Shown: positions 54,341 through 63,140 of the stretch, piece after piece | How positions within the stretch are numbered: position 1 is the stretch's first letter | Layout: every line of letters starts with the position of its first letter | From: JBNJFY01 sp051747265 | Lineage (GTDB): Bacteria; Bacteroidota; Rhodothermia; Balneolales; Balneolaceae | Assembly (NCBI GenBank): GCA_051747265.1 | Contig: JBNJFY010000007.1 | Coordinates: 124,001 to 188,000 of the forward strand | DNA: 64,000 nucleotides | Direction: 5' to 3' | Translations under genes and position numbers: made by a program | Notes under the pieces: generated by a model | What the model saw: the letters and a program-made list of their open reading frames with translations, nothing else | Told to the model about the DNA's origin: nothing | Databases searched by the model: none

Positions 54341-55777
54341 ATGAAACAGTCAGATTTATTTCTTCCCGAAATCGTCATGTATGGAGCCGAATGGTGCCCT
54401 GATTGCCAACGTACCAAAGCCTATCTGGACGAGCATGAGATCGAGTATATCTACCGTGATATTGAAATCAGTGAACAGGGGGTAGCCCGAGTTGAAGAGA
54501 TTAATGAAGGAAAACGGATCATTCCAACCTTGGAGATCGGTGAGAAGCATTACAGTAACCCAGACAATGCTCAACTGGGGTGTTTGCTGGGCATCAATCC
54601 GCAAGGGCGGATCCTGTTTTACGGGGCCGATTGGTGTCCGGATTGCCGACGGGCCAAGTCGTATCTGGATGACAACGGTATTCATTACCAATTCATCGAT
54701 ATTGAAAGTGATGACCGGGCCACCAAAACCGTGGAAAAGCTGAATAGTGGCAAGAGTATCATCCCCACTATATTGATTGATGAAGAGCTTTATGCCAATC
54801 CCGATAATCCTACATTACAAAAGGCACTGGATGTGGATGAATCCAAAGCCGTAAAGGAGTACGATGTAATCGTAATTGGAGCCGGAGCGGCCGGTTTGAC
54901 TACATCCATTTATACCCAACGGGAAAAACTCTCCACCGCCATTCTCGAAAAGAAGAACATTGGCGGAAATGCTTATCTGACCGAGAAAATCGAGAATTAT
55001 CCCGGTTTTACTAGCATCAGCGGGCCAGAGTTGATGAATAAGATGGCTGAACAAACCAAAGTGTATGGCACTGAAATCAAGCAGGGCACCGAGGTGCAGA
55101 ATATCGAGCCCCGCACCGATGATTTTATGATTGATACCAATATGGGCCCTTATAGGGCCAAAAGTATTGTGGTTTCGGTGGGATCTACCTATCGGCGTCT
55201 GCATATTCCGGGCGAGGATGAACTTTTGGGATCCGGTATACATTTTTGCGCTACCTGTGACGGGCCATTTTACAAAGATCGCGATGTCATCGTGGTGGGG
55301 GGTGGCAATAGTGCGTTGGAGGAGAGCATCTATCTGAGTGAATTTGTGAATTCAGTAACCATTGTTAATCTGACCGATTCATTTACCGCTGCGGAGATCT
55401 ATTTAGAAAAACTAAAAACACGAGATAACATCACTTCGCTGATGAATCGAGAAAGCTTGGAATTTTTGCCCGATCAGCAGGGACAATTAAAAGGATTACG
55501 GGCCCGACATACCGAAACAGGGGAAGAGGAAATCATTGAAGGAGATGGGGCCTTTATATTTATTGGTCTGAAGCCCAATACCAGCTTTTTGTCGGATCTC
55601 TTGGACATGGATGAAGCGGGCTTTATTAAAACGCCAGCCGGAGATGTCCACACTAATATTCCGGGCCTTTTCGCTGCCGGTGATTGCCGTAAAGGGGCCA
55701 CGGCTCAAATCGCTTCTGCAACGGGGGAAGGGGTGGTAGCCAGTTACGCGGTGAAAAACTATCTGAGCAGCAGATAG
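54341..55777 (+). CDS. Glutaredoxin-glutaredoxin-thioredoxin reductase fusion protein
   Basis: 478 residues in three domains. Grx-like domain 1 (residues 8-85) has WCPDC (Cys19, Cys22) and cis-Pro62 in RIIPTLEI. Grx-like domain 2 (88-165) repeats the pattern: WCPDC (Cys99, Cys102) and Pro142. Domain 3 (172-478) is a TrxR-type flavoenzyme: FAD motif VIGAGAAGLTTSIY, active site CATC (Cys303, Cys306), NADPH motif VGGGNSALEES and LFAAGDCRKG. The WCPDC sites resemble mycoredoxin-like glutaredoxins. Electrons could pass from NADPH through FAD and CATC to the fused disulfide domains. A bidirectional terminator follows. Confidence 0.95.
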   Translation: MKQSDLFLPEIVMYGAEWCPDCQRTKAYLDEHEIEYIYRDIEISEQGVARVEEINEGKRIIPTLEIGEKHYSNPDNAQLGCLLGINPQGRILFYGADWCPDCRRAKSYLDDNGIHYQFIDIESDDRATKTVEKLNSGKSIIPTILIDEELYANPDNPTLQKALDVDESKAVKEYDVIVIGAGAAGLTTSIYTQREKLSTAILEKKNIGGNAYLTEKIENYPGFTSISGPELMNKMAEQTKVYGTEIKQGTEVQNIEPRTDDFMIDTNMGPYRAKSIVVSVGSTYRRLHIPGEDELLGSGIHFCATCDGPFYKDRDVIVVGGGNSALEESIYLSEFVNSVTIVNLTDSFTAAEIYLEKLKTRDNITSLMNRESLEFLPDQQGQLKGLRARHTETGEEEIIEGDGAFIFIGLKPNTSFLSDLLDMDEAGFIKTPAGDVHTNIPGLFAAGDCRKGATAQIASATGEGVVASYAVKNYLSSR

Positions 55778-55782
55778 ACGAA

Positions 55783-55812
55783 TATAAAAAAGGCCTCCCT
55801 GGGGAGGCCTTT
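55783..55812. terminator. Bidirectional terminator between fusion gene and DUF1508-like gene
   Basis: AAAGGCCTCC and GGAGGCCTTT form a 10-bp perfect stem. T-rich tails on both sides, six T on the minus strand. Confidence 0.87.
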
Positions 55813-55836
55813 CTAATAAAAATAAGATATGAGATA

Positions 55837-56040
55837 CTAGACGCGCTTGTAACTGGTGCAGGGACCGTTATCTTTGCCGTCTTTTTCGCACTCTTCACGG
55901 GTTTCGAACCCACGACCGGAATGCTCCACAATGTCGCCTTTTTTTGTGGTTTGACGCCATCGCCATTCTTCTTTCACATCTTTGTAGATCTCGCACTTAG
56001 GCATATATGTAAACCAATTTTTCGAAGTTAGTTCGGCCAC
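55837..56040 (-). CDS. Small DUF1508-like (YegP-type) protein
   Basis: 67 residues. IYKDVKEEWRWRQTTKKGDI and EHSGRGFETREECEKD follow the DUF1508 pattern of one repeat. The family is of unknown function with roles proposed in stress. Met13 is an alternative start and gives a more typical N-terminus. The C-terminus has three Cys in total, one in PCTSYKRV. Confidence 0.8.
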   Translation of the reverse strand: MAELTSKNWFTYMPKCEIYKDVKEEWRWRQTTKKGDIVEHSGRGFETREECEKDGKDNGPCTSYKRV

Positions 56041-56345
56041 TCAACCAGACATTCATTTATCGGTGGTGAGCCGAGAAAATTTACGTTCTCATAACATAGC
56101 AGTTAGAATGCTTAATTGTAAGTTAAAACGTATTTAAGATGGATCTATTTCACATCGACAAAGGGGCAACGAACCCAAATTAGTTTAAGACTAAAATGTC
56201 TGTAATAGATATCATTACGTGATGGTCCTTGCTGAGTCCTACAGTAGGGATGGGTCTGTTTTTATACCATTAATAAGCAATTAAGGATTAACCAAGTATC
56301 CCAATTGCTGGTTTAATGGATATACTCACCAAAAACAGGGACGAC
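56041..56345. other. Intergenic region upstream of the FAS1 lipoprotein
   Basis: About 300 bp between divergent genes. AT-rich; no repeat family of this window and no clear hairpin or promoter box seen. Confidence 0.6.
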
Positions 56346-56897
56346 ATGAAAACGAAATTAGTGCTATTCCTATTTAGTACATTGCTTTGCGTAAGTACGA
56401 TAGGGTGTCAACAGGAAAGTGCAGAAACAGGATCTGAAATTGAAAAAACAGGCTCCAACAAGGGACAAGCGTATGTAGTTGATGAAGATTCTAAGCCCAA
56501 TATCCTGCAGATAGCCATGAATTCGCCCGATCATAAAACATTAACCGCGGCAGTTCAGGCAGCCGAGGCGGAAAACACCTTGGTGAACGCGGGGCCACTT
56601 ACCGTTTTTGCGCCTACGGATGCGGCTTTTGCTAAGCTCCCCGATGGTACCATTGATAATTTATTGAAGCCTGAAAACAAAAATAAGTTGGTTAGTATAA
56701 TCAATGGACATGCCACGCCAGCTAATTATAAACCGGATCAACTCAAACAAGGAACCCAAATTTACCTAGCTAACGGACGCTACGTACAAGTGGAAGTGAA
56801 AGATGGCGAAAAGTTTGTAGATGGGGCCAAGATTTTGGGTTCTGTGGATGCTTCAAACGGTAAAGTATATGTGGTGGATAAGGTGATACTTCCATAA
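56346..56897 (+). CDS. Fasciclin (FAS1) domain lipoprotein
   Basis: 183 residues from the ATG at 56346, chosen because AGGGACGAC precedes it and the protein then begins with a lipoprotein signal ending STIGCQQE. An earlier in-frame ATG adds ten residues without a signal start. The FAS1 domain shows ILQIAMNSPDHKTLTAAVQA, GPLTVFAPTDAAFAKLPDG (H1) and NGKVYVVDKVILP (H2). Surface-anchored adhesion or ligand-binding role inferred from the family. Confidence 0.92.
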   Translation: MKTKLVLFLFSTLLCVSTIGCQQESAETGSEIEKTGSNKGQAYVVDEDSKPNILQIAMNSPDHKTLTAAVQAAEAENTLVNAGPLTVFAPTDAAFAKLPDGTIDNLLKPENKNKLVSIINGHATPANYKPDQLKQGTQIYLANGRYVQVEVKDGEKFVDGAKILGSVDASNGKVYVVDKVILP

Positions 56898-56998
56898 TCC
56901 GGCCGTCTCCGCAAGATCTGGAAAGTGGACGCACCGTCTTAAACCTACTGTAAGGCGGTGTCTCCACTTATATATAGGGGGGCTGCCAAGTATATGGA

Positions 56999-57196
56999 TC
57001 AATTACCACGCAGTAAGCCCACCAAGCCGGCTATTGAAGCGGCCGCCCCACCAATGAGCATCCACAGGGCCTGATTGGAAGGGGATCCGGTAAAGGTCTC
57101 ACTTACGTTGGACTGAAAGGAATTATACTCTTGATAACCAAAGTAGAGGAGTAAGATTCCGGCAATAATTAATGCCGCGGATATTGCTTTTTTCAT
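56999..57196 (-). CDS. DUF3185-type small membrane protein
   Basis: 65 residues with two membrane helices. ISAALIIAGILLLYFGYQEY and FTGSPSNQALWMLIGGAAA fit the DUF3185 family exactly in order and length. Function unknown. Monocistronic. Confidence 0.9.
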   Translation of the reverse strand: MKKAISAALIIAGILLLYFGYQEYNSFQSNVSETFTGSPSNQALWMLIGGAAASIAGLVGLLRGN

Positions 57197-57403
57197 AACG
57201 GTAAAATCTTGCTTGATGGAAAACGGTTATGTTAGTTTAACATATAGAATGGTAAATTGATAATATTGATATTGTTAATTTTATGAAAAATCCAGATTTG
57301 TGGCATGATATATGACAAAATTGAGCCATCTCTTAATGGTTTTGACTAACCGGATCTATGATAAGTAAAAAAATAGATCATTAGACGTATTTCGGACTGC
57401 TTG

Positions 57404-58096
57404 CTAATGCAATCGGAAAAACGTGTTCAGTGATGGAATTAAAAGATCCAAGTCAACTTTGGGAAAGGGGTGAGCGGTATCCGGGAGTACGGAAAGTTCA
57501 GCGTTAGGCAATTGTTTGTAAATGGTTAGCGTATCAGAGAGACCTGCGGACCGATCTCGATCTCCCACGTGTAAGCGGATGGGCAGATTCAATTCGGGCC
57601 AGTGCGAATCGATTAATGGAGGTTGATTGCCCAATGATTCTAACATGGTTCGTGTAGCTTGCACCATGGAAGGCCATTGCTCGCCATGCAGTTTCTTTAG
57701 GTGCTGTGCAAATCGGGGTACTTTTTCGGAGATGGTGTTCGGATCCAACAATTTCCCTTCTTCGGCTGCTTTCTCTGGGGTCCACCGCAAGATCGTTCCC
57801 AGAGTTGCGATTCGATTTATGCGATGAGGATGAGATTTAGATAAAAGTAAAGCCACATATCCCCCCATGCTGTACCCGAAAATCGATACTTGGTCGATTT
57901 TATGATCGTTGAGGTAATCTAAGGTTTGTTGGGCCATCTCATCTATGGACAATTCGGATCCGGCGGTTTCCGGACCATGCCCCAGGAAAGTAAAGCGATG
58001 TACATCAAATGAATCACTCAACTGGGCAGCCAGTTGATCAAATTGCGCGGAAGTTTCCAAGGCACCATGAAGGAGTAATAGTGGAGGATGGTTCAT
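57404..58096 (-). CDS. Alpha/beta hydrolase
   Basis: 230 residues. Oxyanion-hole start LLLLHGALETSAQFDQLA, nucleophile elbow GYSMGG (Ser76), an Asp in VGDRDRSAG (179 or 181) and His209 in PDTAHPF complete the triad. A cap of helices lies between. Could be an esterase or lactonase; substrate unknown. Confidence 0.9.
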   Translation of the reverse strand: MNHPPLLLLHGALETSAQFDQLAAQLSDSFDVHRFTFLGHGPETAGSELSIDEMAQQTLDYLNDHKIDQVSIFGYSMGGYVALLLSKSHPHRINRIATLGTILRWTPEKAAEEGKLLDPNTISEKVPRFAQHLKKLHGEQWPSMVQATRTMLESLGNQPPLIDSHWPELNLPIRLHVGDRDRSAGLSDTLTIYKQLPNAELSVLPDTAHPFPKVDLDLLIPSLNTFFRLH

Positions 58097-58163
58097 AAAG
58101 GATACGGTATATGATTAGAGATTAGGTCATAGTATCATGAACCTTATGGAGTTATACCAATAT

Positions 58164-58763
58164 TCACGCTGGTTTTTGTCCAACGAATTGAATCACCGAG
58201 GCCTCTCCTTTATGGTGTTCGCCTTCTTCCAGTTTAATGATCTTGGCCTCATTTTGGATAATTTTTAAATCGGAAAAATCGGCTGCCAACAATTCCGTAG
58301 AGTACAAAAGGTCATCGTTTTTGGGTCCCCCGGATTGATATTGCAACTGCTTTTTACTGAACACCTCCATAATTAAATGGCCGCCCGGTTTAAGCGCATC
58401 AATCAACTTGTGATGTACATCTCGGCGAATTGAGGAGGGTAGGTGAGCGTAAATCAGGGCAATAAGATCGTAGGTGGCTTTATCCAGATCTACCTCCTCC
58501 ATACGGGCGTTGTAATAATGGATTTCCACTTCTTTATCAGCGGCAAAGGCCTCTGCTTTGCGTTTGGCTTCGGTACTGTAGTCAAACGCTTCTACAATCC
58601 ATCCCTGGGCAGCGGCATATACGGCATTGCGTCCTTCGCCCTCCGCGGGGAGTAACAACCGACCAGGGGTACGGTGCTCCAAAAAGGATTTAAAGAAGCC
58701 GTTGGGTTCATATCCATAAACCATTTCATGATCGCTGTACCGTTGATCCCAAAAATCCTTCAT
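58164..58763 (-). CDS. SAM-dependent methyltransferase (TehB/thiopurine-type)
   Basis: 199 residues. FWDQRYSDHEMVYGYEPNGF at the N-terminus is the signature of the TehB/TPMT-like group. SAM-binding LLLPAEGEGRNAVYAAAQGW and acidic EAFDYSTEA follow, then TYDLIALIYAHLP. It may methylate a small thiol, tellurite or chalcogen compound; substrate inferred only from the family. It is 67 bp upstream of the hydrolase gene on the same strand, so a two-gene operon is possible. Confidence 0.9.
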   Translation of the reverse strand: MKDFWDQRYSDHEMVYGYEPNGFFKSFLEHRTPGRLLLPAEGEGRNAVYAAAQGWIVEAFDYSTEAKRKAEAFAADKEVEIHYYNARMEEVDLDKATYDLIALIYAHLPSSIRRDVHHKLIDALKPGGHLIMEVFSKKQLQYQSGGPKNDDLLYSTELLAADFSDLKIIQNEAKIIKLEEGEHHKGEASVIQFVGQKPA

Positions 58764-58893
58764 GCTTATCCTTAGTTTGAATATTGAATAGGGTTCCTAA
58801 CCAGTTATGTCGCCTGCTTGACAGGTTTTTTATAGACCTGCTTGTAGATTAACTATGTAACAAAGCAATCCCGGGAATCGTGCCCAGGAGCTA

Positions 58894-59658
58894 ATGAATA
58901 ACGGAATCCGGATGATTTTATCAAGTCAACAAGAAAAGTTATGCAATTCACACCATTGGGATTTTAGTAATCTCAATGCCCTATTTCTGAATTGCACGTT
59001 GAAACCGAGTCCCAATTTATCACATACGGAAGGGTTAATTGAGGTCTCACAGGCCATCATGGAGCAAAATGGAGTTCAAACCGAAGTCCTTCGACCGGTA
59101 GATCACCATGTTGCCCCCGGTGTTTACCCAGATATGACGGATCATGGATTTGCTGAAGATGATTGGCCGCAAATTCAGCAAAAAGTAATGGAAGCGGATA
59201 TTTTAGTATTAGGATCTCCCATCTGGCTTGGTGAAAAATCCTCTGTTTGCTCCAAAGTTATTGAACGCTTGTATGGGTACTCCGGAAAATTAAATGATCA
59301 TGGTCAATATGCCTATTACGGTCGAGCCGGTGGGTGCATTATTACCGGCAATGAAGATGGAATCAAGCACTGTGCGATGAATATATTGTATAGTCTACAG
59401 CATCTGGGATATATGATACCACCTCAAGCAGATGCCGGATGGATTGGGGAGGCAGGTCCCGGAAAATCATATCTGGATGAGGGATCCGGCGGCCCCCAAA
59501 ATGATTTTACCCAGCGAAACACCACTTTTATGACTTGGAACCTGATGCATACCGCTCGTCTACTGACTGAGATGGGGGGAGTACCCGCTCATGGTAATCA
59601 ACGCTCTGAATGGGATGCAGGTTGCAACTTTGATCATCCCAATCCCGAGTATCGATAA
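58894..59658 (+). CDS. Flavodoxin-like / NADPH-dependent FMN reductase-family protein
   Basis: 254 residues. FLNCTLKPSPNLSHTEGLIE is the phosphate loop, ADILVLGSPIWLGEKSSVCS and GGCIITGNEDGIKHC the isoalloxazine-binding region. The C-terminal extension (WNLMHTARLLTEMGGVPAHG) is typical of the larger flavodoxin family members. It would be an FMN-dependent quinone or chromate/nitro reductase. AGGAG lies just upstream of the ATG. Confidence 0.88.
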   Translation: MNNGIRMILSSQQEKLCNSHHWDFSNLNALFLNCTLKPSPNLSHTEGLIEVSQAIMEQNGVQTEVLRPVDHHVAPGVYPDMTDHGFAEDDWPQIQQKVMEADILVLGSPIWLGEKSSVCSKVIERLYGYSGKLNDHGQYAYYGRAGGCIITGNEDGIKHCAMNILYSLQHLGYMIPPQADAGWIGEAGPGKSYLDEGSGGPQNDFTQRNTTFMTWNLMHTARLLTEMGGVPAHGNQRSEWDAGCNFDHPNPEYR

Positions 59659-60273
59659 TTGGGCGAGAAGGGATCTGTACATTTTCTCTGACTGATTATG
59701 TTGTGCAGCTCACTTTTGTGATGTGCCAATCTATAATACACTCATCAGTTTGATTGAGGTGCCCCCACAGCTCAGCTCCCCATCGATGGGAGCGGCGTTT
59801 TGTGCTCATGGTTAAACTTTCTAGACAATTTGATAATAAGTTATCCATATCCTCAACACTAGTCGCGTTAAGGCTAAAACTCCCCAACAACTCAAAAACA
59901 CCGAGGCTGTCCAAAAAGTCCTTTTCTAATTTCAAGGACCTAAATAATTTAGGTTTTAGGGTCAAATATGTGCCAGACCTATCAGGTTTCCAAAACCTGA
60001 TAGGTCTATATATGAAAAGGACGCGACTTATCAAGAAGATCAGAGATACACACTCTTAGAAAACTTAAATTAATTAAGTGGTTACATCCTGCTTTTTACT
60101 TTTTAGACAGCCTCTCCGCCCCGAAGATTCGGAGGCGGTAAGGGGTCCAGCTACATTCCGAAAAAATTCAACTCAACAGACTCTACAATAATTCATTCAA
60201 ATACAGCCACCGTATGCTAATCACCTCAAAGCAAGTCCACGTAACTTCGGATGGGAATTCTTAGAAAGTAAAA
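59659..60273. other. Intergenic region with one perfect hairpin repeat
   Basis: 600 bp without a gene. Two short overlapping frames on opposite strands have no recognisable content. It contains the AGACCTATCAGGTTT hairpin at 59975-60007. Confidence 0.6.
59975..60007. repeat. Perfect 15-bp hairpin AGACCTATCAGGTTT
   Basis: AGACCTATCAGGTTT-cca-AAACCTGATAGGTCT. Identical small palindromes are a recurrent REP-like element in Bacteroidota; only one copy is seen here. Confidence 0.75.
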
Positions 60274-60299
60274 AAGCCGGAAGCAATTGCTTCCGGCTT
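60268..60299 (-). terminator. Terminator of the second Hsp20 gene
   Basis: AAGCCGGAAGC pairs with GCTTCCGGCTT and six T follow on the minus strand. Confidence 0.88.
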
Positions 60300-60325
60300 A
60301 CCAATATAAAACGTTGATCAATTAT

Positions 60326-60781
60326 TTATTCCACTTCAATTTTTTTGGTGGCTTTATCTTCCTGTTTGGCAATCTGTATTGCCAGTATGCCATTTTCGTA
60401 GCTTGCTTTTACACTATCCATATCGATGGAATTAGGGAGTGGTAAACTGCGACTGAAAGTTCCGAAACGGCTTTCTACGCGGCGGTATTTTTTGTCGGAT
60501 TCCTCTTTTTCCATGTTTCGTTCACCGCTGATATTCAGGACGTGGTCTTCCAGGCTGATGTCAATATCTTCTTTACTCATACCGGGAAGTTCAACGGTGA
60601 TTTCAAACATAGTATCCGTTTCGGATACATTCATTTGCGGTATCCAACCTTTACCACCCGGATTGAACTTCATGGCTCGATTGAAGAAATCATCCAGCAC
60701 GTCTGAAAACGTGGTTGGAATGGTATCCAGAGTTTCTCGAGTGCTATCTAATGTATCCCAACGTTTGTTCATAAGGGTCAT
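60326..60781 (-). CDS. Hsp20/alpha-crystallin small heat shock protein, second copy
   Basis: 151 residues. Alpha-crystallin domain with MNVSETDTMFEITVELPGMS, DHVLNISGERN and YENGILAIQIAKQED. A holdase in the cytoplasm. The start has a strong AGGAGG site 6 nt upstream. Own terminator. It differs from the Hsp20 at 38886 across the N-terminal arm and is not a recent duplicate. Confidence 0.95.
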   Translation of the reverse strand: MTLMNKRWDTLDSTRETLDTIPTTFSDVLDDFFNRAMKFNPGGKGWIPQMNVSETDTMFEITVELPGMSKEDIDISLEDHVLNISGERNMEKEESDKKYRRVESRFGTFSRSLPLPNSIDMDSVKASYENGILAIQIAKQEDKATKKIEVE

Positions 60782-61077
60782 AGCAATACCTCCTGATTGA
60801 GTTGGTTACTATTTGCTTATGTTTTTGTTGAATGATGATTTTGACGATGTCTTCATATCGTCGTTTTAAATAATGCAAAGGCTATTCCAACTCCAGGAAG
60901 CTATAACAGTATTGCCAAAATGTTCAAATCTCTCTGTCAGATTGAATATAAAGCTGTAAATATGAGTTGCTGAAGTTGTAATTTTGACAAGGGATAGTCA
61001 TATCAATGGAAGCTAGCACAGATAAGCGAATGTGGTAATTATGGCGGCGGAAATTGTACCGTTCACATCAAAGGTTA

Positions 61078-62154
61078 TTAATCCACCTCAATCCGATGCA
61101 CCCACCCAAACGGATCTTCCTTTTTCCCAGTCTGCATGCCGTAGATAGCATCGTACAAACGTTGCGCCAACGGACCGCGACCTTCTTCATGAATCTGTAC
61201 GGTATCACCTTGGTGATGAATAGATTGCACGGGGGCGATCACGGCGGCGGTTCCAGCCCCGAATACTTCCTGTAATGTGCCGTTTTGCCCGGCTTCCATA
61301 ACCTCATGGATAGATAGCTTGCGTTGCTCAACAGGAATATCCCAATACTTGGCTAACTGAATGACCGAATCTCGGGTCACGCCGGGGAGGATGGTCCCAC
61401 TGAGTTCACGGGTGACCAACGTGCCGTCTATCAGGAAGAAGATATTCATGGTGCCCACTTCTTCCACATATTTATGCTCCATGGCATCCAGCCAAAGTAC
61501 CTGATCGAACCCCTGCTCTTTGGCCTTCTTCGCAGGATACATGCTGGCCGCGTAATTTCCCGCTGTTTTGGTGGATCCGGTTCCGCCTTGGGCCGCGCGA
61601 ATATATTCGGGCATGGTGGTCAGCTTAACGGGATCGGTGTAGTAAGACCCCACAGGAGAGGTCAAGATATAGAATCGAAATATATTGGAGGTGTGCGCCG
61701 CAACCCAGGGCTCAAAGGCCATGGCAAAAGGGCGTACATACAGCGATTGTCCTTCGCCATTCGGAATCCATTGGTGATCCAGTTTGATTAATTGCTCCAG
61801 GGCTTCCATAAACAGATCAGAATCAACCGGGGGAATACACATCCGTTGGCAGGAGTTTCGCATCCGTTTGATGTTCATCTCCGGCCGAAATAGATTTACG
61901 GTGTGCTCATCAGCATAATAAGCCTTCATTCCTTCAAATACCGATTGACCATAGTGGAAAATATTTAGAGCCGGGGTGACCTCAATGGTGCCATAGGGCT
62001 TAATTCGCGGAGTCTGCCAGGCACCGTTCCGATATTCCATCTCAAACATGTGATCCGAAAAAATGCGTCCGAATCCGGGATTAATTAAATCAACTTGTGG
62101 AAGACGGCTCTGATTTACTTGGGTAACTTCAATAGAGGAGTGCAGGCTATTCAT
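61078..62154 (-). CDS. ilvE: Branched-chain amino acid aminotransferase
   Basis: 358 residues, the length of group III BCATs. GQSVFEGMKAYY, YVRPFAMAFEPWV and the PLP lysine Lys196 in GGTGSTKTAGNYAAS are the family blocks, then EEVGTMNIFFLIDG and LSGTILPGVTRDSVI. It interconverts valine, leucine and isoleucine with their 2-oxoacids using 2-oxoglutarate. Other ilv genes are not in the window. Confidence 0.96.
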   Translation of the reverse strand: MNSLHSSIEVTQVNQSRLPQVDLINPGFGRIFSDHMFEMEYRNGAWQTPRIKPYGTIEVTPALNIFHYGQSVFEGMKAYYADEHTVNLFRPEMNIKRMRNSCQRMCIPPVDSDLFMEALEQLIKLDHQWIPNGEGQSLYVRPFAMAFEPWVAAHTSNIFRFYILTSPVGSYYTDPVKLTTMPEYIRAAQGGTGSTKTAGNYAASMYPAKKAKEQGFDQVLWLDAMEHKYVEEVGTMNIFFLIDGTLVTRELSGTILPGVTRDSVIQLAKYWDIPVEQRKLSIHEVMEAGQNGTLQEVFGAGTAAVIAPVQSIHHQGDTVQIHEEGRGPLAQRLYDAIYGMQTGKKEDPFGWVHRIEVD

Positions 62155-62353
62155 ATCAATAAATCATTTGGTAAGTAGCTGATCTGTAGATCTTCACTAA
62201 TGTAGGAAATTGGATCTAGGATTGCAGTGAAATTCACAAAAAGAGGGGAGTCGAATCACCACATCACAGAAGATGGCGGGGATTAAGCAAATGAAAGCTC
62301 CTGTGTAATTCGTTCCTAGGTGCTTTATTATTACGTAGAACCATAAGCTGATA

Positions 62354-62674
62354 TCAAACCGGCTGATTGGCGGTGATCTGTGAAGCCTCACGCCCACGAC
62401 GGGTTAATGTAGCAGTATCTCCATCAGTATTTCGAAACTCAACTTCATCCTGCCTTTCTATACGATCTTGTTGCTTGGTGAGCTCCGTTTCGGTTGGTTC
62501 ACCATCCGATCTTGCCCTGGGGGACGTATCTGAATCTGTTGTAGTGGAAGCCAACCCATCATCTACGGTTCGATTTGAAGGGTCATTATATTGATCCAAC
62601 GCACCGTTTTCCGGATTACTAGTTTGATTGGCCGGCAGGGGGGATGCCGTATGTTGAATTGCTTGAGTATCCAT
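62354..62674 (-). CDS. Small hydrophilic protein, predicted disordered
   Basis: 106 residues from the first ATG (62674); a TTG nine codons upstream is possible. Rich in Thr, Ser, Asp and Gln with no hydrophobic core. A short basic end (LTRRGREASQITANQPV). No family recognised. Composition is unlike a chance frame but function is unknown. Confidence 0.5.
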   Translation of the reverse strand: MDTQAIQHTASPLPANQTSNPENGALDQYNDPSNRTVDDGLASTTTDSDTSPRARSDGEPTETELTKQQDRIERQDEVEFRNTDGDTATLTRRGREASQITANQPV

Positions 62675-62701
62675 ATCGGATGCGATCTTTATTGCCGTCA
62701 A

Positions 62702-63140
62702 AGTTGATTATATAAATATAGGTAAAGTATTGCTTTTTATAAATTTAGAATGGTTTTGGGTATCTATATATTTTGAAAATCTATCAGGCTATATATCCAA
62801 AATATTGAGATGGAGAATTCGGATCATCATGAAACAAGAGGAATTTCGGCAATCCAAGTAAAAGGGAATAAATGAAACTCTTATATATCGCTACTAATTA
62901 GATGAATTTGTTACAGTGTCGAAATAAATAATATGAGGTCTTATAATTATATATATCTATAGATAAAATATTTTATTATTGATTAGAAGGGGTATCTAGT
63001 GTAAATAACACCCATTAGGATTATTTATTGACATTTTATGTGGGTATATTTGGTAATGAGTGTAATAAATAACATAATTTATGTGATATGATATATATAC
63101 TGTCGATAGATTTTGATAAACGCCATTTATTACAGATTCA
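62702..63140. other. AT-rich intergenic region upstream of the CheB-CheR gene
   Basis: 440 bp, very AT-rich, no repeat of this window. Probable promoter region of the CheB-CheR gene; no box can be fixed. Confidence 0.55.

Noticed and set aside
55900..55925. GGTTTCGAACCCACGACCGG resembling a tRNA T-arm read in reverse
   Set aside because: No cloverleaf can be built around it and it lies inside the DUF1508-like gene.
59696..60059. Overlapping frames on both strands after the flavodoxin-like gene
   Set aside because: Both run through a perfect REP-like hairpin and lack motifs or ribosome sites.
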